From positions 111,590 through 175,589 of the forward strand of contig NZ_SPJX01000185.1 of NCBI RefSeq assembly GCF_004458765.1: a DNA stretch of 64,000 nt, written 5' to 3'. Made by a program: the position numbers and the translations under genes. Source of the stretch: Microvirga pakistanensis (lineage in GTDB: Bacteria > Pseudomonadota > Alphaproteobacteria > Rhizobiales > Beijerinckiaceae). Within the stretch, counting starts at the first letter, position 1; each line of letters starts with the position of its first letter. The notes under the pieces are model-generated. The model did not search any database. It was not told the DNA's origin and was given only the letters and a program-made list of their open reading frames with translations. Below, piece by piece: positions 63,954 to 64,000 of the stretch.

Positions 63954-64000
63954 GGAGGTGGGAGCCGGCGGATCAAGCCAAGCGGCTGCAGGCACGGAGC

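Overview
The window is high-GC chromosomal DNA of an alphaproteobacterium, most likely a Hyphomicrobiales (Rhizobiales) member near Methylobacteriaceae/Microvirga. The assignment is inferred from content and layout: dinB with an N-terminal zinc ribbon next to a DUF3572 gene and divK, an EipB-type periplasmic protein, a PyrB / metal-ligand-less PyrC' pair, several sigma-EcfG promoters (GGAAC-N16/17-CGTT), a CtrA box, and short REP-like intergenic repeats. I see no rRNA, tRNA, CRISPR array, prophage, insertion sequence or plasmid module. Almost all of it is core or ordinary accessory chromosome.

Layout. 0-5.4 kb: end of a probable FMN reductase, FemAB-like acyltransferase, RidA and glycerophosphodiesterase (overlapping), EipB, dinB, DUF3572. 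5.4-12.6 kb: divK, a structured 6S-like RNA candidate, adenine deaminase, alpha/beta hydrolase, FUSC protein and several small proteins, two of them behind consensus EcfG promoters. 12.8-20.3 kb: a secreted GY-rich protein, then a sugar-acid catabolic island (FAD-linked oxidase, enolase-superfamily dehydratase, three-gene TRAP transporter, D-erythronate dehydrogenase-like enzyme). 20.5-25.4 kb: an HU protein with a histone-H1-like tail, then rpmG, Nudix, DUF983 and rnr. 25.4-34.3 kb: a probable EcfG-driven small RNA, a GNAT enzyme, parE, a 64-aa membrane protein with EcfG promoter plus CtrA box, mgtC-like, topA, aidB.

34.4-41.7 kb: a DUF6894 gene with an EcfG promoter so close that the mRNA is predicted leaderless, a Crp/Fnr regulator, pyrB-pyrC'-plsY-dprA, AEC carrier, arfB. 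41.7-46.4 kb: a second SPW membrane protein, the EF-P module (epmB-epmA divergent from efp), an aminotransferase. 46.4-57.9 kb: ppx-rlmE, a sugar dehydrogenase, a dienelactone hydrolase, an MFS pump, guaB, MAPEG, an RsmB-family methyltransferase, guaA, an ArsC-like reductase. 58.2-64 kb: a TRAP permease pair without a nearby binding protein, NnrU-like, YfgM-like and der.

The main cross-cutting signal is the set of EcfG-type promoters: three exact N16-CGTT matches (11.1, 11.76, 25.58 kb), one N17-CGTT (29.1 kb) and one N16-GGTT (34.4 kb). They precede small membrane or unknown proteins and one short RNA, so part of the general stress regulon appears to be spread through the window. The best novelty candidates are the roughly 65-nt RNA at 25.5 kb, the EcfG/CtrA double site at 29.1 kb and the leaderless DUF6894 gene at 34.4 kb. 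All three are predictions from sequence alone.
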